Shown here piece by piece: positions 1 through 13,140 of a stretch of DNA of 64,000 bases. The stretch comes from Asterella californica (lineage: Eukaryota > Streptophyta > Marchantiopsida > Marchantiales > Aytoniaceae), in NCBI GenBank assembly GCA_036924285.1, contig JAYKYS010000010.1:16777001-16841000 (forward strand), given 5' to 3'. The notes below the pieces were generated by a model, which was not told the origin of the DNA, ran no database searches, and worked only from the letters and a program-made list of their open reading frames with translations. Each line of letters begins with the position of its first letter. Positions within the stretch are counted from its first letter, which is position 1. The position numbers were made by a program, and so were the translations under genes.

Positions 1-3000
1 TGACGACAGACTAACGAGGTTGTTCGCAGGTCTTCTCGGACATGGAGCGAGCACTTTGCACCATGTATTACTACCAGGCAAGGTCTACTTCCTGATTTCA
101 GTCAGCAGTAGTTGAGGTTACGGGGGTAGTCGAGCTTTGAAACTATCACCAGTACTGATGTGTTCCTTTTTCCTCTTTCTGAAGCAGCTCCGGCGTACTG
201 CCTACCAGAATGTCCTCTATATTACGCATTGTCTTTGAGTTGAACTGACGATCCAAATCTGACAAAGAATCTAACGAGATGCTACCTTTCTACAGGTCGC
301 CAAGCCACAGTTGGCTGTTAGACCAGGAATGTGCGGCAGTGACTCTGTATGGATACCCTTTATCCTTGCATTCCCGTACGCCTGCCGTTTCTTCCAATGT
401 TTGAGGCAGTATTCGGATACGAGGGATAAGTCCTGCATCTTCAACGGTACTGTTCCTTTTGACCACACTTTGCATTACGCGGTTAGAGATTCGTTCCTTC
501 ACTTTCTTCTCATTCCGATCCTCATTTCTAATTCGCTTGAACTCCTGTTAACTCTCAAGGCGGATCTAACAGCTTTGCTTGTGCAACTGCAGCTCTGAAA
601 TATGCAACAGCGTTTCCAGTTATTGGTTTATCCGCTCTGAAGTACCACATTATGTGGGATCTTTGGCTCAGTAGATTCCGTCCTCTATGGTTATTCTTCA
701 GCTTAATCAATTCATGCTACTCATTTTATTGGGATCTCAGTCGGGATTGGGATTTTGGGTGAGTCTTACTTTCTTGCACAAGCTAGGCCCAGTCGATATT
801 TTCCTTATACGGGGGCAGGGAACACCACACTCTGAGCAGCTCAGTTATAGCTGCTTTCATTATACTGGGTGGGTCGATTGTACCATGTATTACATTCAGT
901 AGATATGTAGGTGTTCTGGATTTGCACTTTTTCTGCGGGGTTTGTAATCTTCTGTATACCTTCATCGTGTGGCAATGCAGATGTCTCACGTCTACTTGCC
1001 AAGGAAGAAGGAAGGGCTCTTGTTTACGTCCTAATCTGTACTATAGTAGGCGATGGGTAAGTCGGAAGATCCCTTTTTACTCGTGACTTCAGATGTGTGG
1101 CTTCCGTGTATGCTAGTCTTCCCATAGCTTCCGTCTTATGGCTGCGTTGATTTTTGGAACAGGTATACTATTGGGTCATCGCGAGTAACCTTGTACTGCG
1201 AGGCGCCTGGACTTACAAGTTGTCCGCTCACTTACGGGACTACCGCCTGACGGCTTTCAGTTTCTCAGCCCTGGAGATCCTACGTAGGTTTCAGTGGATT
1301 TTCTTCAGAGTGGAGAACGAGTTCAACAAAATGAACATGCGCTCTTCCGGGTCTCAGATATCGTTGAAAAGTATGTCACCCACCACACAAGAGAAAGAGA
1401 GTCTCTTATCCTCTATAATTTGAGGAGAGCAGAAAAAGGTGTCACAACGTCTCCTGGTCTCGTTCGGTCCATGATCCCCCTAACTTCACTCATTCGTTCG
1501 TGATAAATCAAATGGAGATGTGTATGAGTGTCGTTTGCCGGTCCTCATCCTCTCCGTCACTCTTTTACCATCCAGCCTTAACTTCATCCAGTTTCCCATG
1601 ATAAAGGCAGGCAGTTTCAGAACCATTAACTTTCACACGTTTTAAGGTGTTAGATAAGGAAAATTCCTCCTTTCAAGTGCAACAAGGAAGTCCTCTTGAG
1701 GTAAACGAGAATTATGGTAGCGGACTTTAGTCGAAGTGAGTTAGCAGAACACTAATTTTCGAAGTTCAGTTTTCGGCCGATGAGAAACACCAGTCCTGTC
1801 CAGCCCAGCGTAAGTCAGCTGTTAGAGCTGTCACTGAGGAACATGTAAGAAAATGGCTGAATCATAACTTCAATACAGGAATCTTTGACATTTATACAGG
1901 TAGTGGTGTCAGATCAGAAAAGTTGGAGGAGCATGTACGAGATCGTGACTGGATTATGAATATTGCTTCCAAGTTTGGTGTGTATTGGTGAACACTCTTG
2001 CTTTCTGAGAAACAAGCAGACGAGAAGCGTATTCTCGGATATGAGGAGTCTCAGCAATTAGCCGGACAGTCAAGAATGCACAAGAATGGTCGACGCTATA
2101 CTGGATGCTAGGGAGAGAAATCACACAGCCATCTTGGAGTGCACGTTACCGTGCACTGTGCCTCTGATATTCTCCTACCTCCCAGTCAGAATCTGGAAAG
2201 CTCAACAAGAGTTCCAGCATAGAGAGCCACAACAAGCGACTACCTGAGATCCAACACAACTGGCGACACAGTGTATCTATCCAGTTCAATTACATCAAGA
2301 GACCGTGATGTAACGTGTGCAGTGACGATGATTCAATCTACTTTGTGACATGGGAATACTCCAACAAACGTCTCTTTACCAGAGCTTACCGAGTATGAGT
2401 GAACGAGGAAGTTAACAGAGTCAAGAGGATTGTAAAGTCGGATAGTACAGACAGGATGCTCAGACTCACGAAGGACCTACTACTGAACTTGATAGGGTCT
2501 TTACTAAGTCTTCTGAGCTAGGATGATGGTTGTGGTGTTCTCCTACAGGAACACTTTCTCGTAACACGAACGTATGGTAACAAACGGCATCTGCCGAGTC
2601 TGAGGCATTCCACTCGGATAAGTTCTAAAACTTCACACCGCTGCATGATGAAGCCCACATCACTTTCGGCAGAAGTGCATGACGAAGTTGCTCACTGGCA
2701 CGCTGGGCCACACACGTTGTAGTTTGGAAGTTCCATTTCACACAGAAGGAAACAGCAATTGCTGTATGGTTCTACCCACAACACATTCATTGCCTAGGCG
2801 GTCCCTGGAGGAGGTAGAATGATCTGTTCAGCTGACTCCACTTCTAGACACAAATTCATGTCACTTAAGCAGAGAGGGAATAGTAGCATCTAAAAACCAA
2901 AGCTGAAACGAGGCTGTTCCCCAATCGCGGCAGACTAAATGCAGGTGAGAGTCTAGAATAGAGGCTTGTCTGAGAAGAAGCTATTAACGGGAGCGCATAT
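1..3000. other. No intact gene; decayed coding-like sequence
   Basis: I see no open frame longer than about 95 codons and none that I recognise. Parts of 1840-2800 read on the plus strand as short coding-like stretches broken by frequent stops (for example EEHVRKWLNHNFNTGIFDIY around 1840-1900), which suggests an old degraded gene or mobile element. The family cannot be named. No LTR, terminal inverted repeat or RNA gene was recognised here. Confidence 0.4.
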
Positions 3001-3018
3001 TGGAGAAGCAGATTGTAG

Positions 3019-3228
3019 TCATTTGGGTCCCGGAGGAGAAAAACGTTTATCGATGTTGGCCATTTCCAAAAGTACAAACGTGGTGGGACCTCCGCCGGAT
3101 TTGCTCACCAATGCTGGAGTTTTGTGGTCCCAGCCTCCTAGGTAGATTCTTGCTTGTTCCTGTTCACTGGTAAGTGACTCAGCGGCGTTCCCAGCATCTT
3201 CCTCTTTCTCTGTTTCGTCCATTTTCAT
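3019..3228 (-). CDS. Possible first exon or small hypothetical protein
   Basis: A 69-codon open frame starts at an ATG (3226-3228) and reads MKMDETEKEEDAGNAAESL at its N-terminus, an acidic, low-complexity start followed by a more ordinary stretch ending in NIDKRFSPPGPK. The composition is protein-like, unlike the neighbouring frames, so it could be the first exon of a minus-strand gene whose other exons lie in 1-3000. No convincing downstream exon or strong splice donor was found, and the family is not recognised. It could also be chance. Confidence 0.22.
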   Translation of the reverse strand: MKMDETEKEEDAGNAAESLTSEQEQARIYLGGWDHKTPALVSKSGGGPTTFVLLEMANIDKRFSPPGPK

Positions 3229-3656
3229 TCACTTACCTTCCACCCAACAAATTTCGTGCCAGCTGAAGGAACACCTAGTTTTGCCAGCTGAAGGAACCAG
3301 CAGCACACTTCTCCTCTTTCTAGACGATGCCACCTATCAGCCATCAATTATACTTTTGCTTCTCGCAGATCCTCTCCTGCTCTCGTCGTCCTCCACCACT
3401 AGCCTGGTAGCACGAGGCAGTTTTCGGCGTCAGAGTTCAATCTCGCTTTCTGGTTTAACCTGGTGGGGTGGTCGTCGTCCTGGGTATGGAGTAGGCTGCG
3501 CAACCTCAGCCACATGGGATCATCAAGAGGTTGAGAGAGATCCACTTGTTCAGTGGGGTGCTGCCGTCGTATGATCTTCATCAGCGGATTCGCTAAGCTT
3601 GGGCTGGTGAAAGGATCGAGTTAGGGTGGAAATCTGATTCTATTTTGATTCTGAAC

Positions 3657-3701
3657 GCGAGAGAGAGCGAGAGCGAGAGAGAGAGAGAGATAGATAGATA
3701 G
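3657..3701. repeat. GA/GATA microsatellite
   Basis: An imperfect (GA)n tract with GAGAGC interruptions runs into (GATA)n. It lies upstream of the F-box gene, possibly in its promoter or leader region. Confidence 0.85.
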
Positions 3702-4948
3702 GGAGCTTGGGGTTGGTTTTGAAGCCTGGAGGCTGACGCAGGGTTAGCCACTCTGCTTGCACGACAGGCAGTTGTCCGAAGGTGGTCCAGACTTTTCACC
3801 ACCCACGGGACCAGGCTTAGCGGATTGCTTGTTGACGTGACTGTTATTTCCTCTGGCGGCGGGCCCATAATATCTGCAGTTCTTCCAGAATTGGGAGGGA
3901 CGAACGTAACCGAGCCACTGCGACGTTAAAAGGGTTTGACGGTTGTGGTGGAGAGTTGAAACCGAACTTTTGCAGAGTCGGCTTCCATCTTTTGAGGTTG
4001 GAGAGTGGAAAGTAAGAGAGAGGAAGCAAGATAAGCTTGGGGTAACAGTTGTTTAGAAAGTGGAGAAACTACTGTGAAGTTGGGTTTAGAAGTGGGAAGA
4101 CCATTGAAGCAGGGAGTTGATCGGCTCATGAGAGGAGCTTCATGCTTCCGCGGCTCGTTGAGGTGGAGAATGAAGAAATTTGGGTATGATCGTGTCTCCC
4201 TTTTTTATGGCGTGGCTGAAATTCCGTGCGAGTTTTTAAGACTGAGGATCAGACCTCCTGTAAGAGTGATCTACTGAAATTTATCCGTGATCCTAGCTTG
4301 TACGATCATACTGCAGAAATGCTTCGAAGCTTCTGCTCCAGGTCTGGTGTTAACGTCAATCCATACGCCGAAGAAAGAGATGACGGTGAGGACATGCTTG
4401 CTGATTGCTTGGAACTGATTTCCTTCGATCTACCTGGGATTCTTGGGCATTGGGAATTTGGAAATCATCGTAGCAAAACACAGTTTCAGACACATGATTT
4501 GACTGGTATCAGCGCCCATTCATTATTTTGTGAAGTCCACAGTGAAGTTCTAAGGCGGGAGCGTAGGGATTGATAAAGCGTAGACTCATCACATGCATGC
4601 TGTCTCGTGGGATATATTGGCCCAATCGTCGAACTCCTAAAGATCCGCTAAGAACATCGAAATAAAATCCCTAGAAGTCGAACATTTATTCGAGATATTC
4701 GCTTGCAAGAGACTGCCGTTACACGAGTGGCTTCCCTCGTGTACTGTCCTCATTCCAGCCTCCTTCGTCTGTGACAATTTAGCAGGCTTATTCTGACAAG
4801 CCCTCCATTTTTCTTCCAACAGGGTGCATCAAACTGTACATTGATTTTGCTTTTCATGGTCGGTGGATTGAGGACAATTCCTGCTGCCTTACTTCTTGGG
4901 TAAAGAATTGTATACTACTCGTAGGTTTCCTCATCTCCTGTACATTCC
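3702..4948. other. Upstream region of F-box gene; no recognised gene
   Basis: This stretch is purine-rich and contains an open frame at 4226-4573 (115 codons, plus strand; includes the acidic stretch PYAEERDDGEDMLADCLE) that looks protein-like but matches no family I know. It could be a 5' exon or upstream open frame of the F-box gene at 4949, or an unrelated relic. Microsatellite DNA precedes it. No promoter element was fixed. Confidence 0.3.
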
Positions 4949-7095
4949 ATGGGAGCTTATCTGCATATACTTGATGGGCTTCCGGAAGCGTGCACAGACA
5001 GCGAGAGCATCCACTACCTGAACCAAACAGGTCGTAGAACAGGTAGAAGAAACTTCACCAGCGCTCGAGACATCACATCATCTCATTGGATATCCAAGAA
5101 AGAGAGAAGCTCGTCATCAGGAGAGAATATGGATGACTGCTCTAGTTTTTGGGCAGGACAGTTGGACGATTGCTTTGAGGACCTCCGAACTCGAAGAAGT
5201 GAGACACCTGCTGGAAGGAAGGGCTACTCTACCAGAGAGGGTAGGATGGGGAGGAAGGAAGGGGAAATGTCGAGCAGTATGATTAGCTCTAGAGCCGTCC
5301 TGGATAGTGGTGAGAGTCCTGCCTTTTCTAGGTCGGATTTCCCCAAGCGCAAAGCTACAGAAAATATGGTCTTGGTGGATGATGCAGAATATATGGATGT
5401 AGATTATAGCGGTGCAGAGTTCAGTGGAACAAGAGATGCACAAATTACTTGTATGGTAGTGGAGAAAGTGAATAGAAACGAGGCCTCGGTTCAGCCTCTC
5501 GGTGGCAAATTGTCAGCTGAGACTGAAGGTGGGGCTTTGGTTGATGTTGAAGATGCTGGCTTCGACGATGCAACAGAGGGATTGCCGGATCATCTGCTTA
5601 TTGAAGTGTTAATCCGAGTTCCAGTAAGGGATTGGCCTGCAGCTGCATGTGTAAAGAAACGATGGGGCCAGCTGTTCGGGGGTGACGGATTCTGGCACAG
5701 TGCTTTGATGAAACAATGGCCTCGAGCAGGCCTGACTAAGCGCTGGCCTGGACCTATCTCTCGGGGCTCCAGCAAGAGGTGTGTCTCTGGAATGCATTTC
5801 ATTGCACCGGTAGTAACAGGAGTTGTGTGGATGACCTTCAGAATTCCTCCTCCACTTGCCAGGGCTAAACGTTTACTGAACTTAAAGTTTGGGTTACTTG
5901 AACAGGAGGTTTATCGCACTGTATGTTAGTAACAGTGTTTTTATGAAAGAAAAAGTGGAAGGTATAGATGAAGTGGCGGGCCACGTTTACCTTTTCCTGA
6001 AAGAGCAGCTTGAATCATCGACTCCGCCTGCGTCATATGGTTTACTTCACGGAACGATCATAGGTATGGTCATTATGTGTTCCCTCACTGGAAGCGGGAT
6101 CTAGAAACTTGTGATATGCTACGTGTGTGTATGGCGCACAGACCTTTGCGGAAGTTTAGCTTTAAATGTCGTTATTCTGGCATGTTGTGCCTGTGTATGA
6201 ACTGTTCCAAGGAAGGTCTCTGCTCCAGTGATTTAGTCATTATTTTGAGAACATCACTTGGGGTTCTCCTGTTTGCAAGTCTAAACGGCGTTCTTTTTTG
6301 GCACGTACGAGCTGGTCAAGAGGTGATCCTTGAAATTCATCCATCGCAGAGGCTTAGGGTGGGAAGCCGTTCTAGAGTACTAATGCAGCTGTCAGGTCAG
6401 CAGACCAGTTTCTGGCATGCAGTAAAACGGGAGACGACGCTCATGAGTTGGCATCCCTCATATGGGTCGCAGTTCTCGATAACTTGGACGATACTGAGAA
6501 CACATTCCATCTACTAATGAGGCTTGCCGAAGAATGGGAGGTAAGCAGTGGCTGTAGATATGGTTGCTTTCATCCGCGCTAAAAGTCAGATGTTGCTTTT
6601 AGCATGCTTGGAAGTATTCTGCATTATGAAACTTCTGTTTCGGGTCGCATCTCTAGTTCAACATTTCAAGTGCAGTGGTCCGTGAGCTAGTCTTAGAGAG
6701 AAAACTGAGATGCTTGCGCTGTCTTCATTCCACGAAAAACACTTCCACACGCTTCGACAGTTTAGACTGGTACAAGATAAGCCTGTCGGGTCAGTGGTCA
6801 AGGTAACGAGCAGGAAAGAACTTGTTACTTTACTTTCCGGCTTTGGGTCGTGGCAGATATTAGCTCACTGAATAGATCTAGTTATCAGAAGTTATAAACC
6901 TAACATTTCAATCTGCTTGTTGTGCAGGTCTTCTTGCCATATCCTTACACTAAATCCAATGCCGTGCAATGGCGACTATTTGAACGGCTATTCACTGACT
7001 TTCGTGACTGCTTGTCTCAGTACAACTACTTCGACGTCCTTACGAGGGCTAAATATAAGTTCGACCTAATTCCCCCCACTTGGCTAGGATACTGA
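4949..7095 (+). CDS. FBP7: F-box protein, FBP7-like, four exons
   Basis: Reads as four exons: 4949-5778, 5906-6063, 6404-6540 and 6928-7095, with GT-AG introns of 127, 340 and 387 bp and matching phases, giving about 430 residues. An F-box (LPDHLLIEVLIRVPVRDW, near residues 211-228, continuing ACVKKRW) is followed by KRWPGPI, a GHVYLFLKEQLE block, HGTIIGDQF at the exon 2/3 junction, ENTFHLLMRLAEEWE and a C-terminus ending PPTWLGY. This order and ending match what I recall of Arabidopsis FBP7, an SCF-type F-box protein linked to translation under temperature stress. The F-box would bind the Skp1 adaptor; the target is unknown. Exons 2-4 are well supported. The start is uncertain: residues 1-200 look poorly conserved, and later ATGs (e.g. 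5129, 5366) are possible. The symbol is a family assignment from memory. Confidence 0.8.
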
Positions 7096-10000
7096 GGTGT
7101 GGGTATTCGCCGAGGAGACATAATAGTTGTTCCGACTTCAGGAAAAAGTTGACTCAGATCTGTCCACGTCCGGCGAGGGCACTGAGATTTAGCACCAGAG
7201 ATGACACAGAGTCAACAATGAAGCGTTTGAGGTGCTCTGCAACAAAGGCTCGGGCCTTTCAACCACAGAAGAGAAATGTGTAAAAGTATGTATTTATTTT
7301 TTCAGGGCCTCGAAACACTTGCCAGATAAAAAAACGTTCAGATTTTAGACCACGTTTTTAGTGTTTCCACCTGTAGAGTGCCGCGTAAATAAGTTTGTAT
7401 ATAGCTGACAAGTAGATTCTCCATTTTCCAAACGCAGTAGCTGGGCCTCTCGCTATTCATCCACCATCTGTGATTGACGAGTAGGATGCTTCTTGTTATT
7501 ATAGTGTTGAACATAGACTTTTGTACCTCACTTATTGGAATGTCAGGAAAACCTTCTGCTCGACTCGTGGGCACCTTCGTCCCGAATAAAGTGTCCAAGA
7601 ATCTTCAGGATTAAATGGAAGAAAAGGTTGTGGGTTAGAGATCATGTTGCCTTGGGTTTGAAGCTGTTCCGAATTGAACAGTGCCTCGAAAGTTGCATGT
7701 TTGGAATACGATAACGCCATCATAAAATCGGTAACCTTGTCTACTCCCGACGGTTGCACTCCTTTGAAGCCAGAATAAATATGCATACAACATGGACTTC
7801 TGGTTGCGTGAACTTGTGGGGAATTTTTGCCCGCTTGTTCTTACCGGGAAAACGTTAGTGTTACTGGAAATTCTACACTAAGCTGACAGGGAAAATGAAA
7901 GTTTTGTCTAAATGTTAAATGTTAACTGGACTTGGAGATGCGAGGAAAATCTAAACATAACGCATAAAGGAAGAGTAATACTACAAAAGAGATTATATGT
8001 ATTGACGAACATATATAGTTAATCAATAGATCAATTTAGTTTTGAATACTTTATGGACACCTAATGATGATGCTATATACATGTAGAACCCGGAGCCACA
8101 TCGAACTTCGTGGCAAGTAAGCAAACAACGTAGAGTCTCTCCCCCATAGATGTCAGCCCGTGGGAAGTGTTATTATGCGATGAAGCGTGGCTCGCATCTT
8201 GAGGTGACGTGGAGACTGAGAAAATATTAGCGTAGACCGCCAGATTCTGAGCAGCCAGGAAGACAGTACAATGTGTACTTGGCTCCTATCGCTCCGCTCT
8301 TTGTTTGCGTTGTGTCTTTCTTCTTTGTTAATAAAGTTCTCCTGGCGTACTGTCGCCTTTCTTAAAAAAATAAAAAATAAAAAGTTTTAGTTTTATTTTA
8401 TTTAATCAGATTAATTAATTAATTAATTAAATTTTTTCATTAAAAGGTTAAATAATAAATTAAAGGCGTGAATATTTACGAACACTTGTAGCATATTGGA
8501 AGCCAAAACGAGAGCTCTGGCTCAGTGCGGATCGGAGTTTGATCATCTTTGGATTGAACAGTTTGGATAGTTTCTGAACTTAAGTAAGAGTTTTATTAAT
8601 TACTAATTATTGTTTATTTTAGCTTATTTTTTACTTCAATAAAACATCAAACTTTACTTTCAACTTTATTTCTCAAGTTAAAGCGCAAGTATGACTATAA
8701 AAGCTCCCCTGGGTCTCCAGGAGTTCCAATGACCCTCCCCACGTTCTGCACTGACACTTGCCCTCCGGGCTGTGCAAGTCTCGCAGCCTAGACAAACTTT
8801 CTACTCGTCATCGTTCTATCTTTCCGATTCGGATCATTTCAAAGCATGAAACTATTTTATCATCATGGAAATCATTTAAAAGAATTTTAATTTAAATGGG
8901 TCGAGAATTGAGGGTGGGATTATTTCAACGGATGATTTGCAGTAAATTATATTTGGTGGTATATAAAATGACGAGATTTCATTTGAGTCATAAACCATTT
9001 AGAAGATCAATAGAAATTCTGTTGAACATAAGAGTGTGACCGAATTCACATGACCCATTCATAAACCCGTGAAAGAAATAATAATTATTACTCTTATTTT
9101 GTTCTGTTACATATCAAATAGACAAGCTCCAAGTAGATTCGGTCAGTTTCAATATTAGGTTTGAGGGCTAAATGGTCCTTTTCTCTCATGTAAAGTAAAA
9201 CTAGACCAAAAAAGACCAGAATCAACCGTTTAGATACCTGGAGATGGAAACAACTTTTAGTCTCTCGTTATGTAAAGATGCTTTGAGTCATTCCAATAGT
9301 TCCAATGATCCATGTCTTGAGTGGGTTATGGGTTCTCAAGGCTTTTTCCCAAGGGAGCAGAAGGGAGTCTCAAAAAGTCCATAAATCCACGAATTCTGCA
9401 GATGCTCCAGCAACGTGTGAGATATTTAAAAGAAATCAAATCAAGACTTGGATCTTAATATGCTCGTAAGCATACACCTATGGAGCGTAAGCACACGCTG
9501 AGAAATAATGAATATTAAGGAGGAGAAAATTACATTGCGTAGGAGAAGAATTTTTTACAAACTGCTTTTCGTGCATGTATAGCATTTCGGACAATCATTC
9601 CCACTATGCGTAAGGTCTAACTTTCAGTGGGAGCTACGCATGACAAAATTAAATCAAGCATGAAACAAAACCTCAAAAAATTAAGAAAGAATCATAAAGA
9701 AGTTCAATCGTTTCAACTCTAGTGTCTAAAAGAACTCTATTTAACTTTTAGCATAGGATTAATTTGTTTCAAATCTGAGATTATTTCTATTATATAAATA
9801 ACATATTAAAACTGAAATTCAAAATATGAAAACACATTACATTCTAAAACATCACATATTTGTGTTAACTTAGATCAAATTTCTTCACCTTATTTATGCA
9901 ATTGGATCATATTGCAATTTCTTTTTATCTCAAACAGCCGTTAATAACAAATGGGATCAGCTAATGGGATCTCTTTGACAACCCTCTGTTATGGAGATCT

Positions 10001-10270
10001 CTATTGACGTTGACATCAAAAAAAGCTAAAATTTCCTATTGACATTATGTCAGCCCACGTAAGAATTAGTCAATACAGCCCTCAACATGTTTATCATCAA
10101 GATTTTTGCTACACACTATGAGGATGGCTCTATGAATGGTTGGTTTTTCTGCATCACATTTTGATATGAAAAACTATGAAAAATTGATCAAACTTTCAAA
10201 CATTGAAGGCCAAAAGAACAATCCATCTTTGGAGTCAGAAAAACTGCATCTATAGAATGGACTAGCTCCC
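7096..10270. other. AT-rich intergenic DNA
   Basis: The 3' flank of the F-box gene is followed by AT-rich DNA without coding potential. A (TTAA)n run lies near 8412-8430. A GC-richer block at about 8085-8365 has an LTR-like flavour (ends in a TTCTTTGTTAATAAAG stretch resembling a polyadenylation region), but no partner repeat was found. Nothing else is recognised. Confidence 0.5.
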
Positions 10271-10273
10271 AAG

Positions 10274-10424
10274 TTAAAAAGATGGAATGCGGTCAAATAT
10301 TTAGTTGTTCCAATTCATCTAGATGCAAATGATTTACACTGGAGTTTAGTCTTTGTGGGAGTGACGGAGACAAAGAAGAATATTTGCATCTATGACATGG
10401 ATAGTGCAAAAGACTTTCATCCGT
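10274..10424 (+). pseudogene. Ulp1 (C48) cysteine protease fragment
   Basis: The plus strand encodes KYLVVPIHLDANDLHWSLVF and then KKNICIYDMDS. This is the core of the Ulp1/SENP peptidase fold, in which the His of HW and the Asp of the following strand (Y-D) belong to the catalytic triad. The Cys-bearing C-terminal part is missing because a retroelement LTR begins at 10425, and the upstream frame is broken. Such fragments are common in plant Mutator-like and other DNA transposons as well as in de-SUMOylating enzymes; which source applies here is unknown. Confidence 0.6.
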
Positions 10425-11465
10425 TGTCGTGTCGTGGACCGGCTCCTACTTGCAAATCTATTTTCCATCCTTATCATACACTCATGAGACTAAAAATGAG
10501 CTTTTTTTACACAACTTTGGATCTTCATTTTCATTACATCGATGGGTAGAGCTTGTTGTCAACTTTCCATGGGCACTTTGTCTACTTCATTTGGACGCCC
10601 AGTGGAGAAGTTACGAGACTTGAAAGATGAGAAAGTAAGCTAAATCGTATCTTACTAACTTTTTGCTCAACTTAGGATCTTCATTTTCATTACTTCAATG
10701 GATAGGTCTCGTTGTCAAATTTCCGTGGGCACTTCGTCTATTTCATTTGGACGCATAGTGGTGAAGTACGAGACTCGAAAGAAGGGAAAATCAAGCTAAG
10801 CCCTAACTTACTATTGCTGACTGGGTATTTGTAGCTCTTGGCGCAAGTGGCCTGCTTGCTCATTATCATTGAAAAACTTTCACATATGCGACTAACGTAA
10901 AGAGACAACTTAAAAGATTAATCTCGGCTGTCGAGAGTTGGATCTGAAGATTTCTTGGACCAACAGAATCAAGGAAGAAGACTCTGTTGACATCTGAAAA
11001 TCGGTGATATCTCGGCTTACAACCCCGAAAGGAATGTCAAGAGCGAACACGATCATCCATCCATTGTGAAGGCTTTGATGAAGGCCTACAACGGAAGAGT
11101 GCGCGAGTGATCTTGACTCTTATCATTTCCGTTTTGGACAGATTGAATGACACACAGCTCGGTAACAAGTTACATGCAAGTGGAGCTCATCACAGATCAG
11201 AAACCTATCATGTCGATTGAAGAACAAGTTCTGACGTGGAGTGCATTATCTTGGGAGGACAATATGACAAAGAAAGAACTTCTTGCTACTCGAATTAGAC
11301 AATTAGAGAGAAGACCTGAGGATATCCAAGTTGCTTTGGATAGGCTACGAGAAGTACAGTTGAGAACAAAGTCAGATTTGATCAGCGACATCGTTTAAGA
11401 CCTAGGGAAATCAAGGAAGGTGATTGGGTGTTAGTCTATGAAACAGTCTAGACAACCAGCATAGT
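10425..11465 (+). mobile_element. Truncated relic of element B (LTR plus integrase end)
   Basis: 10425 starts with TGTCGTGTCGTGG, as do the element-B LTRs at 29420 and 33045, and the following 400 bp are a diverged copy of that LTR, including about two of its internal ~156 bp repeats. The LTR end (about 10920-10997) joins directly to an integrase C-terminal segment corresponding to about 32265-32715 of element B, with an internal deletion and scattered stops and frameshifts. No second LTR was seen. It is an older, inactive copy of the B family and interrupts the Ulp1 fragment. Confidence 0.8.
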
Positions 11466-11870
11466 TGTCGTAGTGCACTACGAACATGATGACAGCTTGT
11501 CGGATTGTCAGCGATTTCTAGCGATTTCCAGCGATTCTCGAGATGGTGAGGCTTGGTGACGGACCATCAGCAGTTGCTAGGGTGGCGGACCACCGGTGGA
11601 CAGATCATTGGTGATGGCCGGAGGTGGGATGGCGGATCGTCGACAAATGGATCATCGGCGGTTGCTGGGTCTGGCGAGTGGAGAATGGTTGATTAACGAC
11701 GGATTGATCATCGAGGGTTGTTGAGATGGCGATAGAAAGAACGGCAGACCGCTGGCGGTCCGGACAAGGTTGGGGTGACGGACTGTCAAAGATGAGTCGA
11801 CAGATAGAACCGTCGGTGATCATGCATCAAATCGACGGATCATCGACGGAATTCTTCTCAGAGTCAAGTA
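11466..11870. repeat. GC-richer degenerate repeat tract
   Basis: The stretch repeats loose variants of GATCATCGGCGGTTGCTG and GGCGGACCA. It stands out in base composition from the AT-rich DNA on its right. Short open frames on both strands come from the repeats, not from a recognisable gene. Confidence 0.45.
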
Positions 11871-13060
11871 GCGATATCATTTTTGTCCATAATTTTTTGT
11901 TAAAGATTTCAAAAAATTTAATTATTTAATATAAATAAAATAAAATAAAAATTCAAAAATTCATAGAATTTCAGAAATTTTGATGTATCCAACCGAAATT
12001 TGGTTTTGTCTAAACTTGACCACACTGTCTACACTAACGCCACTCTCAAAATCAATTAATATTTGATGAACTAAATTGCAAATTAATATAAAAGAGAATG
12101 TCAAAGTTAGAACGTTTCTGGAAGATTCAAGATTTGAGAGAGGGAGCTTCTCGTATCAAAATAGTTTTTATAATTTCATCAAATGTTTTTTACTAATATA
12201 ATAAAATACACAAAACTTAAAGCTACAATAACCTCTTCATTATGTATTAAGTTTTTTTTGAACTTAAAACTCTAAAGCTTAAAATTACAAGTATTAATAT
12301 TTCATGCATTTGGGACTTTAGCTCTCGACCAAAGAGAGAGTCACGTATGCTTGACCCGAACCTTCGGCCCGTAAGATTACGACGTCTCTTATGGCGGAGT
12401 CTTTGCCAATCTACGAGATTGGCCGGCTTCCCCATGGCTGCTGAAATGCTAACCGGTGCACATCAAAGATAAGTTTTTTTTGATTTGATAAGCAAGCGTG
12501 ACAAAGTCACAACCTTTGATTCTTTCAAAGACTTTTTATTTAGAAATTTCGACATCTGCAATCTTTTTTAAAAGAATGATTATTTTGATAATCGAATTAC
12601 AAAATAATTCGGCTAAACGTCCGCGGTTGTTTCCTAAGGGCACTTCTGGAGGTGTCTGCAAGAAAACACTACGAGCGTTCTCTTAAACGATTTTCACATC
12701 TTTCCTCCATTCTTTTTTCTAGTCGAGAGTAAACTGCTCTGAGTAATTCTTGTCAATGTCTAAAGTGAAAAAAAAAACAATGAAGAGAGCACAATGTTCA
12801 TTGTTCAAGAGAGCGACATAAAATCGATAATGGTTCTACACAATGTTATCCTCGTCGAATTACAACATTTGTCTCTCACCCGTTGAAGAAGATTTTCTCT
12901 AAACTTTGACACCCCTCGTGCAAGAGACAATGTATAACGCAAAGCAATTGGTGCAACCCAATGATCTTGATAATTCTATCGTCTCAAAGAAATATCAGTC
13001 TATCTTGTTCTTGTTCTTCTCCTTGCATCGTTTTCCTTATCAAGGCTGCTTATTTATTCA
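11871..13060. other. AT-rich spacer, no gene seen
   Basis: AT-rich sequence with only short chance frames on either strand. Nothing recognised. Confidence 0.5.
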
Positions 13061-13063
13061 CCG

Positions 13064-13087
13064 CATGTACACTTCGAAGTGTACATG
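13064..13087. repeat. Perfect 24 bp palindrome
   Basis: CATGTACACTTC is followed immediately by its reverse complement. It lies 4 bp from a second, longer inverted repeat. Confidence 0.9.
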
Positions 13088-13091
13088 GGGT

Positions 13092-13140
13092 TTAATATAT
13101 GTTCTAACCCTCCTGCAGGAAAGGTTAGAACATATATTAA
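13092..13140. repeat. Inverted repeat, 18 bp perfect arms
   Basis: Arm TTAATATATGTTCTAACC (13092-13109) is matched exactly by its reverse complement at 13123-13140 across a 13 nt loop. It forms a hairpin pair with the adjacent palindrome. Confidence 0.9.

Noticed and set aside
7080..7283. Small gene after the F-box stop
   Set aside because: It overlaps the last F-box codons in another frame and has no recognisable domain.
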